This document shows, in pieces, positions 44,295 through 53,456 of a DNA stretch of 64,000 nucleotides. Below the pieces are notes generated by a model. The model searched no databases, was not told the DNA's origin, and saw only the letters and a program-made list of their open reading frames with translations. The DNA is from Paraburkholderia sp. PGU19 (lineage in GTDB: Bacteria; Pseudomonadota; Gammaproteobacteria; Burkholderiales; Burkholderiaceae): contig NZ_AP023179.1 in the NCBI RefSeq assembly GCF_013426915.1, forward strand, positions 1,674,001 to 1,738,000, read 5' to 3'. The translations under genes and the position numbers were made by a program. The number at the start of each line of letters is the position of its first letter. Within the stretch, counting starts at the first letter, position 1.

Positions 44295-45788
44295 TTACTC
44301 ACGCTCCTGATCTGAATACACGTATTCGGCACTGCGCACGCGACGTGTGCGCCGACGGAAATTGAATGTGAAGCGCGGCCAGATTGCCGTGATCTTGCCG
44401 CTCTTCGTCTGATACCAGCTGTGGCAGCCGCTCGCCCAGACAGTTCGCTGCATGTCGCGTTGCAGGCTCGCATTGAATGCGCGCTGTACGTCAGCACGAA
44501 GATTCATCGTGCGGGCGCCGCGACGGTGCAGTTCGCGCAGGCAATCGGCAATGTATTGCACCTGTGACTCGATCATGTAGATCATCGAGTTGTGCCCAAG
44601 GGCCGTGTTGGGTCCGGCCATCATGAAGAAATTCGGAAAGTCCGCGATGCTCGTGCCGAGATACGCTTCGGGTCCGTCGCGCAGCCAGAGCGCACCGAGA
44701 TCGGCGCCGCCGAGTCCCGTCACGTCAAATGGCGCGCCGACGTCGTTCACCTGAAATCCGGTGCCGAAGATGATCGCATCGACAGGATGATGCGCGCCGT
44801 CGGCCGTCACGATGCCGTCATGCACGATGGTGCGGATCGGTGTCGTCACCACGTCGACATTCGGTTGGCCGAGTGCCGGATAGTAGTCGCTCGATAGCAG
44901 CACGCGTTTGCATCCCAGCCTGTAGTCCGGTGTCAGCTTGGCGCGCAATGCAGGGTCTTTCACCCGCCGTTCGAGATAGCTGCGTGCGAATTTCATCGCC
45001 GGGTTCACCAGCTGCGGATTGACGAAAAATCCGAGGCCGCGCGATTCCATCTGCCAGTAGATCGCGCTGCGCACGCAGCGTTGCGTGAAGGGCAGGTGTG
45101 TGAAGAGCCAGCGCGCGCGTTCGCTGACGGGCTTGTCGGGCTTGGGCATGATCCACGGCGCGGTACGCTGGAAGAGCAGCATCTGCGCGACGCGTGGCTG
45201 GATTCGCGGGATGAACTGGATCGCGCTGGCGCCGGTGCCGATGACGGCGACCCGTTTGCCTTCGAGCGGATAGTCGTGGTCCCAGCGCGCCGAGTGAAAT
45301 ATCTTGCCCCCGAACGTGTCGAGTCCGTCGATCCGCGGAATCGCCGGTCGCGACAACAGCCCGATCGCAGAGATCACTGCATCGGCCTCGACGGTTTCAT
45401 GCACGCCATTGCGCGCGATATCGAGCCGCCAGACGAGCCGCGCCTCATCGAAACGCGCGGCCGTTACGCGCGCATTGAACTGCATCGCGCTGTCCACCTG
45501 ATACTTGCGTGCACAATGCTTCAGATACGCAAGGATCTCGTGTTGATGACTGAACGCGCGTGACCACGACGGGTTCGCTTCGAATGAAAACGAGTACAGA
45601 TGCGACGGTACATCGCATGCAGCGCCGGGATACGTGTTGTCGCGCCACGTACCGCCCAGGTCGGCCGCCGCTTCGTAGATCGTGAACGAGGTAAATCCCA
45701 TGCGCTTGAGCCGGATCGCCATGCCGATGCCCGAGAAGCCGCTTCCGATAATCGCGATACGCATCTCAGAACGATGGGGTGAAGGCAT
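44295..45788 (-). CDS. Flavin-containing monooxygenase of Baeyer-Villiger type
   Basis: 497 residues from MPSPHRSEMRIAIIG. FAD motif IIGSGFSGIGMAIRL at the N-terminus and a second dinucleotide motif VAVIGTGASAIQFIP (about 185). The Baeyer-Villiger fingerprint FxGxxxHxxxW is present as FGGKIFHSARW (about 160). Such enzymes insert oxygen next to a ketone using NADPH. ATG or TTG starts up to 12 codons upstream are possible. It is divergent from a TetR regulator across two nested inverted repeats, so it is probably induced by its substrate. The substrate is not known. Confidence 0.9.
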   Translation of the reverse strand: MPSPHRSEMRIAIIGSGFSGIGMAIRLKRMGFTSFTIYEAAADLGGTWRDNTYPGAACDVPSHLYSFSFEANPSWSRAFSHQHEILAYLKHCARKYQVDSAMQFNARVTAARFDEARLVWRLDIARNGVHETVEADAVISAIGLLSRPAIPRIDGLDTFGGKIFHSARWDHDYPLEGKRVAVIGTGASAIQFIPRIQPRVAQMLLFQRTAPWIMPKPDKPVSERARWLFTHLPFTQRCVRSAIYWQMESRGLGFFVNPQLVNPAMKFARSYLERRVKDPALRAKLTPDYRLGCKRVLLSSDYYPALGQPNVDVVTTPIRTIVHDGIVTADGAHHPVDAIIFGTGFQVNDVGAPFDVTGLGGADLGALWLRDGPEAYLGTSIADFPNFFMMAGPNTALGHNSMIYMIESQVQYIADCLRELHRRGARTMNLRADVQRAFNASLQRDMQRTVWASGCHSWYQTKSGKITAIWPRFTFNFRRRTRRVRSAEYVYSDQERE

Positions 45789-45856
45789 GGGTTCAACGCT
45801 CCAGCGCATCGTCGAAGTCTGCAAACTCTCCGATGGCGAATAGGATAGAAATTGAT

Positions 45857-45931
45857 TTGTCTACATCCGTCTACGACGGTTAAAGCGCAGGGTAGACAAC
45901 TGTACACAGCGCGTCAAGATCGTTGTACAGT
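45857..45931. promoter_or_regulatory. Two long inverted repeats between monooxygenase and TetR
   Basis: ttgtctac (45857-45864) with gtagacaa (45892-45899), spacer 27. actgtaca (45899-45906) with tgtacagt (45924-45931), spacer 17. The second lies 57 bases before the TetR start and is the better TetR operator by arm symmetry. Confidence 0.6.
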
Positions 45932-45988
45932 GCTGGCTCCAAGGCCATGACATTGCATTGGCCGTCATGCGTCGTTAAACGGAAGCTC

Positions 45989-46615
45989 ATGCAATCCGCA
46001 TCGGAACTGGAACTCGCTCCTGGCAAGCGCAAGCTGATCGAGGCCGCGTTGCGCCTGACAGCGGGCGGCCGCAGCTTTGCGAGCCTCGGCCTGCGCGAGC
46101 TCGCGCGCGAGGCGGAACTCAACCCCAACACGTTCTACCGGCACTTCGAAACGCTCGACGATCTCGCGCGCGAAGCCGTCGAATCGGTCAGCCGGCGCCT
46201 GCGCCCGATGCTTCGGCGCGAACGGTGGCTAGCCGCGCACGACGAGCCGCATAGCGTGCCGCGCCGCGCGTGCGTCGCTTTCTTTGCGTTTACGCTGGAA
46301 AACCGCGAGGCCTTTCTGAGCGCGCTGGCCGAGTATCACGGCACGTCGCCGGTGTTGCGCGAGGCGGTGCGAGTGAACCTGAACGAGGTGTCGGCCGAAA
46401 TGGCCGAGGACGTCGTGCAGTTGAATCTGATGCCCGTGCTGCCGCGCGAGACCGTCGAGGAAATCTGCACGCAGATCGTGTTGCAGCTTTTCCATCTTTC
46501 GCATGAATTCATCGGCAATGCCGCGCAGCGTGAGTCGTTGATCGATTATGCGGAGCGTTTCATCGTCAGGCTGTTCGCGGGCGCCGTCGTTCTCGCGCAG
46601 CATGAGGCGCAATGA
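45989..46615 (+). CDS. TetR-family transcriptional regulator
   Basis: 208 residues from MQSASELELAPGKRKLIEAA. N-terminal DNA-binding domain LRELAREAELNPNTFYRHFE (about 37-56). The remaining helices form the ligand pocket and dimer face, with a FabR-like feel (PNTFYRHFETLDDLAREAVE). It is divergent from the monooxygenase and the probable repressor of that gene and itself. A ggaagc site precedes the ATG. An upstream in-frame start (45923) would run through the operator. Confidence 0.9.
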   Translation: MQSASELELAPGKRKLIEAALRLTAGGRSFASLGLRELAREAELNPNTFYRHFETLDDLAREAVESVSRRLRPMLRRERWLAAHDEPHSVPRRACVAFFAFTLENREAFLSALAEYHGTSPVLREAVRVNLNEVSAEMAEDVVQLNLMPVLPRETVEEICTQIVLQLFHLSHEFIGNAAQRESLIDYAERFIVRLFAGAVVLAQHEAQ

Positions 46616-46616
46616 G

Positions 46617-46640
46617 AAAAGGGCTCCGTGAGGAGCCCTT
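46617..46640. terminator. Intrinsic terminator between TetR and the TPR membrane protein
   Basis: 9-bp stem aagggctcc / ggagccctt with a GTGA tetraloop. T-rich on the minus strand, so mainly for the gene at 46669. Confidence 0.85.
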
Positions 46641-46668
46641 CGCGTTTCATACGGACGAGGTGAATCGG

Positions 46669-47895
46669 TCAGGTGTCGTTCCAGCCGCCCGAATCGTCGT
46701 TGCTGCCCATATCGACACCACCATCTCCGCCATCGCTCCAGTCGTTCGAGCCCTGGCCGAAGTCGATCGAGCCGGCATCGTTGCCGCCGCGCTTGCGCGA
46801 TTCGTCGTCGACGATCACATCGCGTTCGATCACGCGGTCACGGCCTGAGTTGAGCGCTTCGCCGAGCAGCACGCCCGTCAGCAAGCCACCCATGCCGCCG
46901 CCAAAACCGCCGCCTTGCTGCACGATGACGGGCGGCTGCTGTTGCTGCGGCGGATACGGGTAGGGCGCTTGCGGATAACCGGGCGGGTAACCTGGCTGCT
47001 GGCCGCTGCGTCCGAACGCCTGGTCCGCTTCGCGCGCGTAGGAAGAGTCGCCCATGCCCGCCGATGCGGCAGGCGCCGCATTCGGATCGGGCCGGCCTTC
47101 GGCGCGTGCCTTGAGGCTCGCGACCTGCCGTTCGAGGTCTTCGATCTGATACGGCGGCACGGGTTTCTTGCTATTCGACAGCGCTTCGACCAGCTGACGC
47201 AGTTGCGTCTCCGCGCCTTCGACTTCGCGTTCGAGCGCTTCATGTCCCGGTGCCGTCGACAGCTTCACGTCGAGCTTCAGCGAGCGCACGTCGTTGAGCA
47301 GATCGGTTGCGCGTTTGAGCTGCGCGCGACGGTCGTCGGTGGCGCGCGTGTCGTCCTGCGAGCGCGCGCGGCGCAGCGTCCAGCGCAGGACCAACACGAT
47401 CGCGCCGATCAGCACGACGATGCCGATCCACATGCCCATCGAAGGACCATGCCGTTCGGGAGCCGGCTGGAACGCCGACGGCGTGGCGGGCGCGGATTGC
47501 TGCTGCGCGAACGGATTGTTCGCGCGATGCGTGACGCCACCGGCGCCGCCGCTCACGCGCGCGGCGTCCGAGCGCAGACGCGCTTCCGTCTGCGCGAAGC
47601 GGGCGGGGTCGGTGAAGCGAACCTGCGGGTCGAGCGTCTTCGCCTGTTGAAGCTGCGCGAGCGCGTCGGCGGGGCGGCCTTCGCGATCGAGCACCTGTGC
47701 GTACAGATAGTGCGCCCGGGCGCTGTCGGGATGCGCCTTCAGCACCTCGTTCAACTGCGAATCGGCTTTCTGCCAGTCGCCCTGTTGAATCGTCGTTTCG
47801 ATCTGCGTCGCCGTCGGCAACGCAAAGGCGGCGCCAGACACGAGCATCAGCGAAAGCGTCAGGGACACACTGGCTGCTGCGAGGAGTTTTTTCAT
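46669..47895 (-). CDS. Membrane-anchored TPR protein partner of PspA
   Basis: 408 residues. Signal sequence MKKLLAAASVSLTLSLMLVS ending AFA, then a periplasmic TPR-like region (WQKADSQLNEVLKAHPDSAR), and one membrane helix (MWIGIVVLIGAIVLVLRWTL, about 153). A cytoplasmic coiled-coil segment follows (about 175-265), then a Pro/Tyr/Gln-rich stretch, a GGGFGGGMGG glycine patch and an acidic, Gly/Asp-rich tail. It follows the PspA-family gene by 121 bases on the same strand. The layout suggests an envelope-stress partner, with the coiled coil able to meet PspA. I know no named family for the whole protein. Confidence 0.8.
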   Translation of the reverse strand: MKKLLAAASVSLTLSLMLVSGAAFALPTATQIETTIQQGDWQKADSQLNEVLKAHPDSARAHYLYAQVLDREGRPADALAQLQQAKTLDPQVRFTDPARFAQTEARLRSDAARVSGGAGGVTHRANNPFAQQQSAPATPSAFQPAPERHGPSMGMWIGIVVLIGAIVLVLRWTLRRARSQDDTRATDDRRAQLKRATDLLNDVRSLKLDVKLSTAPGHEALEREVEGAETQLRQLVEALSNSKKPVPPYQIEDLERQVASLKARAEGRPDPNAAPAASAGMGDSSYAREADQAFGRSGQQPGYPPGYPQAPYPYPPQQQQPPVIVQQGGGFGGGMGGLLTGVLLGEALNSGRDRVIERDVIVDDESRKRGGNDAGSIDFGQGSNDWSDGGDGGVDMGSNDDSGGWNDT

Positions 47896-48016
47896 GATGC
47901 GGGCCGGGCGGATTGACGCCCGTCTCCTTGACTATCGAGTTGCCGTGCCGCGCGGCCGTCGTGTCGTAGTACACGGCGCCGCGCGGCACATCGCCTGTTG
48001 CGCGCTGATTGCGCGC

Positions 48017-48697
48017 TTACTGCGCAGGCGTGTCCAGCTGCTTCTTCAGCGCGGCGAGACGGTCGTCGATCGACGGGCCGCGGTTCAGGTCCGCGAGCTT
48101 GTCGTCGAGCGCCTTGCCGCTCTTCACGTCGGCCGAGTTCAGCCGCGCGTCGGAACGTGCCGTCGACAGCGCGACCTTGTCCTCCAGCTTCTGAAAGTCT
48201 TCAGCAAGATTCTTGCCGCCGATTCCGCCCAGCGCGGTGGCCGCCGTGTCCTTGGCCTCCGCGATCTGCTGCTTGGCCTGCAGGATGTTCGAGCGCGCGT
48301 TCAGGTCGTTGCGGCGCTGACGCATATCGTCGATCTGCGTCTTCAACTGTTCGACGGAAGGCTCGAGCGTGGACAGTTCCTTCGCGAGCGCATCGCGCTC
48401 GGCTTCCGCTGTCGACTGCGCGCCGAGCGCTTCGCGCGCGAGCGCTTCGTCGCCCGACTGCAGCGCGCGTTTGGCGCCGTCTTCGTACTTCTTCGCCTTG
48501 TCGGCGGCCACGTCGCGCTTGCTTTGCTGCGTGGCGACCTGCGCCTGGATCTCGATCAGCGAGTTCTCCGCTTTCGCGATGCTCTCGTCGAGTTCGCGCA
48601 CGATCTGGCGCGCATCACGCGACGGGTCTTGCACGGAGTCGGCTGCATCGTTCAGGAGACCTTTGACCGTCCGCGTGATGCTGTCAAAAAGCGACAT
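48017..48697 (-). CDS. PspA/IM30 (ESCRT-III-like) membrane-stress protein
   Basis: 226 residues from MSLFDSITRTVKGLLNDAAD. The amphipathic N-terminal helix and the long alpha-helical coiled coil (DPSRDARQIVRELDESIAKA, then QQSKRDVAADKAKKYEDGAK) define the PspA family. It binds damaged or curved inner membrane and forms rods. The usual PspBC and PspF genes are absent. I found no sigma54 -24/-12 site upstream, so it is not under classical Psp control. Probably an operon with the downstream TPR membrane protein. Confidence 0.9.
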   Translation of the reverse strand: MSLFDSITRTVKGLLNDAADSVQDPSRDARQIVRELDESIAKAENSLIEIQAQVATQQSKRDVAADKAKKYEDGAKRALQSGDEALAREALGAQSTAEAERDALAKELSTLEPSVEQLKTQIDDMRQRRNDLNARSNILQAKQQIAEAKDTAATALGGIGGKNLAEDFQKLEDKVALSTARSDARLNSADVKSGKALDDKLADLNRGPSIDDRLAALKKQLDTPAQ

Positions 48698-49212
48698 GAA
48701 ATACCTCCATTGATTGAAATCGACGCTGAATACCCGGCGCATTGAACCTTGTGCGCAACGACGTCGACTGAACATAGTTTACGCCGCCCTGCGCGATGCT
48801 GCGGGTCATGCTCCATGCCATCAGACAGCGCCTCTTCGCGCTTGTTGCATGACAGCGGAGCAGACGGACCTGACATCGGGGCGCGCGCACGGAATGCAAC
48901 ACCTGAACGCATATTTAACTTGCCGCGATGCACCCGCTGACGCTTCGCAAACACCGTGCATTCGATGCATGACCGGCTATTCAACAGCTCGCGGATATTA
49001 CACCACGCGTACCCTTAAAACGGTCTTAAAACGCGATTTCCTGCGCGTTTCAGCCGATGCTTTCGCAATCTTTGCGGCGTGCGCGCGCATACGCAACGTG
49101 ATGAACGAATCAGCGCCCGGATTTGTCAAATGGCGTGATCGAATTCTTTCGGATAGCCGACGATACAGCGTGCTGCGAGCACGACGTACCCGTGCCATCT
49201 AGCGCCGCGAAT
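48698..49212. other. Intergenic region upstream of pspA
   Basis: 515 bases without a supported gene. It contains a short direct repeat of cttaaaacg (49013 and 49024), in an A/T-richer patch that could be promoter material. Frames here are Arg-rich and unlike known families. Confidence 0.5.
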
Positions 49213-49866
49213 TCAGGCGAAGTGGCCGCTGCCTTCGGCGGGATCGATACCCGGTTCGCCGTCTTCGTGCGCCCGCTTACGCTTGCTTGCGGCATTGCGC
49301 TTCGACGGAAGCAGTGTGGGCGCGCTGGATGGCGCGCGCGTGTCGGTAGCGGCATCGGCGGCATCGTGCGACGCGAGCGCGGCGGCTTTCGCGGCCGTTA
49401 CGCGTGCGGCAGCCTGAGCGGCGGCAGCGTCGTCGGTGCTGTCGAGCGTAACGGACGCAACGGACGCGACGGGTGTCGCGAGCGCGGCGACGGGGGTGGC
49501 GAGATCGATGGGGGCGAGCGGCTCTTGCGGCGTTCCGGAGCCGGCGAAGACGGTATCGTTTTCAGTCGGCGTGCTTTTGCTGCCCGTTGCGGGCGATCGA
49601 AGCGCGGCCGGCGTGGCTTGCCGCAGATGCTTGCTCGCGCGCGCGACGCGTTGCAGCGCTTCGTTCAGCGCGTCGGGTTCGCGCGGCGCCCGCAACCGGT
49701 CGACGATGCTCGCTGCCTTGACCTGTTCGCTGGTCGCGCCGAAGCTCAGCACTGCGCGCCGCATCAGCTCGCTGACGCTGATGCCGAGGGTCTCCGCCGT
49801 CGTGGAGATGGCGCGTTTCTGGGCGGGGCTGACGAAGACGACGATGCGTTCGCTAGGCTTGTTCAT
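49213..49866 (-). CDS. Ribbon-helix-helix protein with long Ala/Thr-rich tail
   Basis: 217 residues from MNKPSERIVVFVSPAQKRAI. Residues 5-45 read as a ribbon-helix-helix fold: beta strand ERIVVFVSPAQKRAI, helix ISTTAETLG, helix VSELMRRAVLSF. This suggests a small DNA-binding dimer. From about residue 85 it is low complexity (alternating A, T, V and P), ending in a basic patch SKRNAASKRKRAHED. Targets unknown. It is monocistronic by spacing. Confidence 0.72.
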   Translation of the reverse strand: MNKPSERIVVFVSPAQKRAISTTAETLGISVSELMRRAVLSFGATSEQVKAASIVDRLRAPREPDALNEALQRVARASKHLRQATPAALRSPATGSKSTPTENDTVFAGSGTPQEPLAPIDLATPVAALATPVASVASVTLDSTDDAAAAQAAARVTAAKAAALASHDAADAATDTRAPSSAPTLLPSKRNAASKRKRAHEDGEPGIDPAEGSGHFA

Positions 49867-50495
49867 AGATCGGCTCGCGTTCTTTGTTGGTGTCGAACTG
49901 CGGAGGAATCCGGGCAGGGCGGCGAATCCTGCTTGGCGCACGTCGAATCATCATAAGACTAAAACGCGGCGCGCGGTTGTGCGCGGGCGTAAATCGGGCT
50001 GCCCGTAAAATGGCTGTCACATCAATGAGTTGCTACGTTTGCATGTGTATTGTCCACAGGGCTGTGAACATTATCTGTTGATAACCGCACGGCGCGGCAC
50101 AGGCGGACTCGCATGGCGCCGCACGGTGTTTTTTCTTACTTGGGGGCGCAATCGTGAGGGAATTCTTACAAAAAAATCACCTTCCGCGTCGCTTGATTTC
50201 TTTAAAATGCGCTGTTACGTTGCGCCAGACACTGCCTGGGCGCGCCGTACGGCCGGCCGGGGCGGGGTGAAACAGCCGGTGCCGCGCGGTGGCAGTCGCC
50301 AAGGGTAGGAACCGTCGTCATGCGTTGCGCGCGGGGCGTCCTTGCATGGTTGCCGTCGGATCGGCGGCAAGGCGCCGATCTGGCGCGCAACGGGGCCGCA
50401 GTCGCGCGTTATGTCGCGCGAGCGGCGCCACGATCACGATTCAGGCGCACCGCGCGTGCAACTCCGGCGTGTAGGTAGCGCCCATCATTCCAGTC
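49867..50495 (+). other. Intergenic region upstream of the penicillin-binding protein
   Basis: 629 bases with no supported gene. It holds DnaA-box-like nonamers near 50050-50084 (ttgtccaca and tgttgataa, one mismatch each) and a TTTAAAAT promoter-like element near 50201. Confidence 0.55.
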
Positions 50496-53045
50496 ATGCC
50501 AATCATCAAACGACCGCAATCTTCCAGCTCCTCAGGGCATTCAGGCCGCGAGCCTTCTTTCGGCAGCAACGACAACCCGAGTCGCGATTACCGTTACGCG
50601 CAGCGCGAAGAAGACGATCGCGATGAGCGCGGGCGCGGTGCCCGTTCAGGCGGCTCGGGTCGCTCGATAGGCGGCACGATCGCGTTGTGGTTCGCCGGAC
50701 TGTTCGCGACTCTCGCGGTGGTCGGCGCGCTGATCATCGGCTATGCGCTCGTCGTGATGGGGCCGCAACTGCCGTCGCTCGATGCGCTCACCGACTACCG
50801 CCCGAAAGTGCCGCTGCGCATCTATACGGCGGACCACGTGCTGATCGGCGAATTCGGCGAGGAGCGCCGCAGTCTGGTGCGCTTCCAGGACATTCCCGAC
50901 GTGCAGAAGAAGGCCGTGCTCGCGATCGAGGACTATCGCTTCTACGAGCATGGCGGCGTCGATTTCATCGGCATCCTGCGTGCGGGTTTCGCGGACCTCG
51001 CGCATGGCGGCTCGTCGCAGGGCGCGAGCACGATCACGATGCAGGTCGCGCGCAACTTCTTCCTGTCGAGCGAGAAAACGTACACGCGCAAGATCTATGA
51101 AATGCTGCTCGCGTACAAGATCGAGCGCGCGCTCACGAAAGACCAGATTCTCGAGCTGTACATGAACCAGATCTATCTGGGCGAGCGCGCCTATGGCTTC
51201 GCGGCCGCGGCGCGCGTGTACTTCGGCAAGGATCTGAAGGACATCACGCTTGCTCAGGCAGCGATGCTCGCGGGGCTGCCGAAGGCGCCGTCCGCGTACA
51301 ACCCGGTCGTCAATCCGAAGCGCGCGAAGATTCGCCAGGAGTACATCCTGAAGCGGATGCTCGATCTGAACTACATCACGCAAGACCAGTACAACCAGGC
51401 CATCAAGGAAGAGATCCACACGAAGACGGCGGGCAACGAATACAGCGTGCACGCCGAGTACATCGCGGAGATGGTCCGCCAGATGATGTACGCGCAGTAC
51501 AAGGACGAGACCTACACGCGCGGTCTGAACGTCACGACGACGATCGATTCCGCGGATCAGGAAGCCGCCTATCTTGCCGTGCGCAAGGGCGTGATGGACT
51601 ACGAGCGCCGTCACGGCTATCGCGGACCGGAAGGTTTCGTCGAGTTGCCGGCTGCCGGCGACGAGCGCGACGAAGCCATCGAAGACGCGCTGAACGATCA
51701 CCCTGACAACGGCGAGATCATTGCGGCCGTCGTGACGTCGGTGACGCCGAAGGAAGTGAAGGCGCAATTGCTCGACGGCACGCAGGCGAGCGTGACGGGC
51801 GACGGCTTGCGTTTCGCGGCGGGCGCGCTGTCGGCGCGCGCGGCGCAGGCGCAACGCATCCGGCCGGGTTCGATCGTGCGCCTGATCGCCGATGCGAACG
51901 GCAACTGGCAGATCACGCAGTTGCCGCAAGTGGAGGGCGCGCTGGTGTCGATGACGCCGCAGGACGGTGCGATCCGCGCGCTGGTCGGCGGCTTCGACTT
52001 CAACAAGAACAAGTTCAACCACGTGACGCAGGCATGGCGTCAGCCGGGTTCGAGCTTCAAGCCGTTCATCTATTCGGCGGCGCTCGACAAGGGCCTCGGA
52101 CCGGCGACGATCATCAACGATGCGCCGCTGTACTTCCCGCCGAGCGCGCCGGGCGGCGACGCGTGGGAGCCGAAGGACGACGATCAGCCGGATGGTCCGA
52201 TGCCGATGCGTCTCGCGCTGCAGAAGTCGAAGAACCTCGTGTCGATCCGCATCCTGTCGTATATCGGCACGAAGTACGCGCAGGATTTCGTCACGCAGCG
52301 CTTCGGCTTCGATGCCGACAAGACGCCGCCGTATCTGCCCATGGCGCTTGGCGCTGGTCTGGTGACGCCGCTGCAATCGGCGGGTGCGTATAGCGTGTTC
52401 GCGAACGGCGGCTATCGGATCAATCCGTATCTGATTGGGGAAGTCGACGACGCGCACGGCCAGCCGCTGTCACGTGCGCAGCCGCTGACGGCGGGCAAGG
52501 ATGCACCGCGCACGCTGGAGCCGCGCAACGCGTACATCATGAACAGCCTGCTGCATTCGGTGGCGACGGCGGGCACGGGCGCGGGCACGAACGTGCTGCA
52601 TCGTAACGACCTGCAAGGCAAGACGGGTACGACAAACGATGCGAAGGACGGCTGGTTCGCCGGCTATCAGCAGTCGCTCGTGGCGGTTGCGTGGATGGGT
52701 TATGACCAGCCGAAGTCGCTCGGTAGCCGCGAATTTGGTGCGCAACTGGCGTTGCCGATCTGGGTCGAGTATATGCAGCGTGCGCTGCGTGGTGTGCCGC
52801 AGGTTGAGCCTGAGATGCCTCAGGGTGTCACTTCCGTCGATGGCGAGTTGTTCTACGCGGATATGACGCCGGGGAGTGGGTTTGTCGCGAGTATTGGGAT
52901 GGATTCGGCGAATCCGCTCGCTAGTGGTGGGGATGCTGTCGGCACGGTTGGGCCAGCGGGGATGACGCCGCCAGCGCCGCCGCCGAATGTCACTTCGACT
53001 GAGAAGAAGCAGATTATGGATTTGTTTGAGTCGAATAAGCCGTAA
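50496..53045 (+). CDS. mrcA: Penicillin-binding protein 1A (bifunctional transglycosylase/transpeptidase)
   Basis: 849 residues. Polar N-terminal tail, one membrane helix (about 57-85), then the GT51 domain with catalytic Glu in AIEDYRFYEHGGVDF (about 144) and QGASTITMQVARNF. A PBP1A-type insert precedes the transpeptidase with SxxK in PGSSFKPFIY (about 518), SKN (about 578) and KTGTT (about 708). It polymerises and cross-links peptidoglycan at the inner membrane. The gene is complete. It is not beside the usual pil cluster, so it could be a second paralogue in this genome. Confidence 0.93.
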   Translation: MPIIKRPQSSSSSGHSGREPSFGSNDNPSRDYRYAQREEDDRDERGRGARSGGSGRSIGGTIALWFAGLFATLAVVGALIIGYALVVMGPQLPSLDALTDYRPKVPLRIYTADHVLIGEFGEERRSLVRFQDIPDVQKKAVLAIEDYRFYEHGGVDFIGILRAGFADLAHGGSSQGASTITMQVARNFFLSSEKTYTRKIYEMLLAYKIERALTKDQILELYMNQIYLGERAYGFAAAARVYFGKDLKDITLAQAAMLAGLPKAPSAYNPVVNPKRAKIRQEYILKRMLDLNYITQDQYNQAIKEEIHTKTAGNEYSVHAEYIAEMVRQMMYAQYKDETYTRGLNVTTTIDSADQEAAYLAVRKGVMDYERRHGYRGPEGFVELPAAGDERDEAIEDALNDHPDNGEIIAAVVTSVTPKEVKAQLLDGTQASVTGDGLRFAAGALSARAAQAQRIRPGSIVRLIADANGNWQITQLPQVEGALVSMTPQDGAIRALVGGFDFNKNKFNHVTQAWRQPGSSFKPFIYSAALDKGLGPATIINDAPLYFPPSAPGGDAWEPKDDDQPDGPMPMRLALQKSKNLVSIRILSYIGTKYAQDFVTQRFGFDADKTPPYLPMALGAGLVTPLQSAGAYSVFANGGYRINPYLIGEVDDAHGQPLSRAQPLTAGKDAPRTLEPRNAYIMNSLLHSVATAGTGAGTNVLHRNDLQGKTGTTNDAKDGWFAGYQQSLVAVAWMGYDQPKSLGSREFGAQLALPIWVEYMQRALRGVPQVEPEMPQGVTSVDGELFYADMTPGSGFVASIGMDSANPLASGGDAVGTVGPAGMTPPAPPPNVTSTEKKQIMDLFESNKP

Positions 53046-53081
53046 GGGTTTGGGGTTGGGTTTGGTTTGCGGTGCGCGGGC

Positions 53082-53395
53082 GGTTTGGTTGGTTTGCTTT
53101 GCTTAGCGCTGGCATCCGCGATTTGTTATCTAGCTTCACGCGTCGCCCCTGTGCGGGGCGGCACCTACTTTTCTTTGCCGCCGCAAAGAAAAGTAGGCAA
53201 AAGAAAGCGGCTCACACCGCCAGCGCTAGTTCCTGCCTGAGGGCCCCCAGCCGGTCCCACACTTCACACGGCAACCACGTGACTCATGCTTGTTGCCAAC
53301 GCTCTGATCTGACGCATCACCCGCTTCACACACCCGCGTCGCCACATGCCGTGCCAGACATTCCACGGCCGCCCAGGTGGCAAACTGTGTGTAGG
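53082..53395 (-). repeat. Dispersed palindromic element, copy A (inverted relative to copy B)
   Basis: Near-identical in blocks, reverse-complemented, to 54957-55270. Contains a 15-bp perfect hairpin (53164-53197, cctacttttctttgc stem, 4-base loop), a gcccc/ggggc hairpin (53145-53159), and a ggcaac/gttgcc stem with a 16-base loop (53270-53297). Conserved blocks are separated by diverged blocks of almost equal length. No credible protein. Looks like a structured RNA or MITE-like element. Confidence 0.85.
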
Positions 53396-53445
53396 CCGTA
53401 GTACCCCACACGCCTCACTCCGGACCGATAGCGCCCGCGTTCCAC

Positions 53446-53456
53446 CCTGTAAGAGC
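53446..53456 (+). repeat. Left target-site duplication of the IS
   Basis: cctgtaagagc, repeated exactly at 54924-54934. Confidence 0.92.

Noticed and set aside
45899..45931. Second LexA box at the TetR/monooxygenase promoter (contains ctgtac and gtacag)
   Set aside because: The arms are far too widely spaced for CTG-N10-CAG; better explained as a TetR-type operator.
48698..49212. Sigma54 promoter upstream of the PspA gene
   Set aside because: No GG-N10-GC element of TGGCAC-N5-TTGC type in the right orientation, and no pspF neighbour.
50646..52457. 603-codon minus-strand frame inside the PBP1A gene
   Set aside because: Composition of an antisense shadow; the plus strand carries all PBP catalytic motifs.
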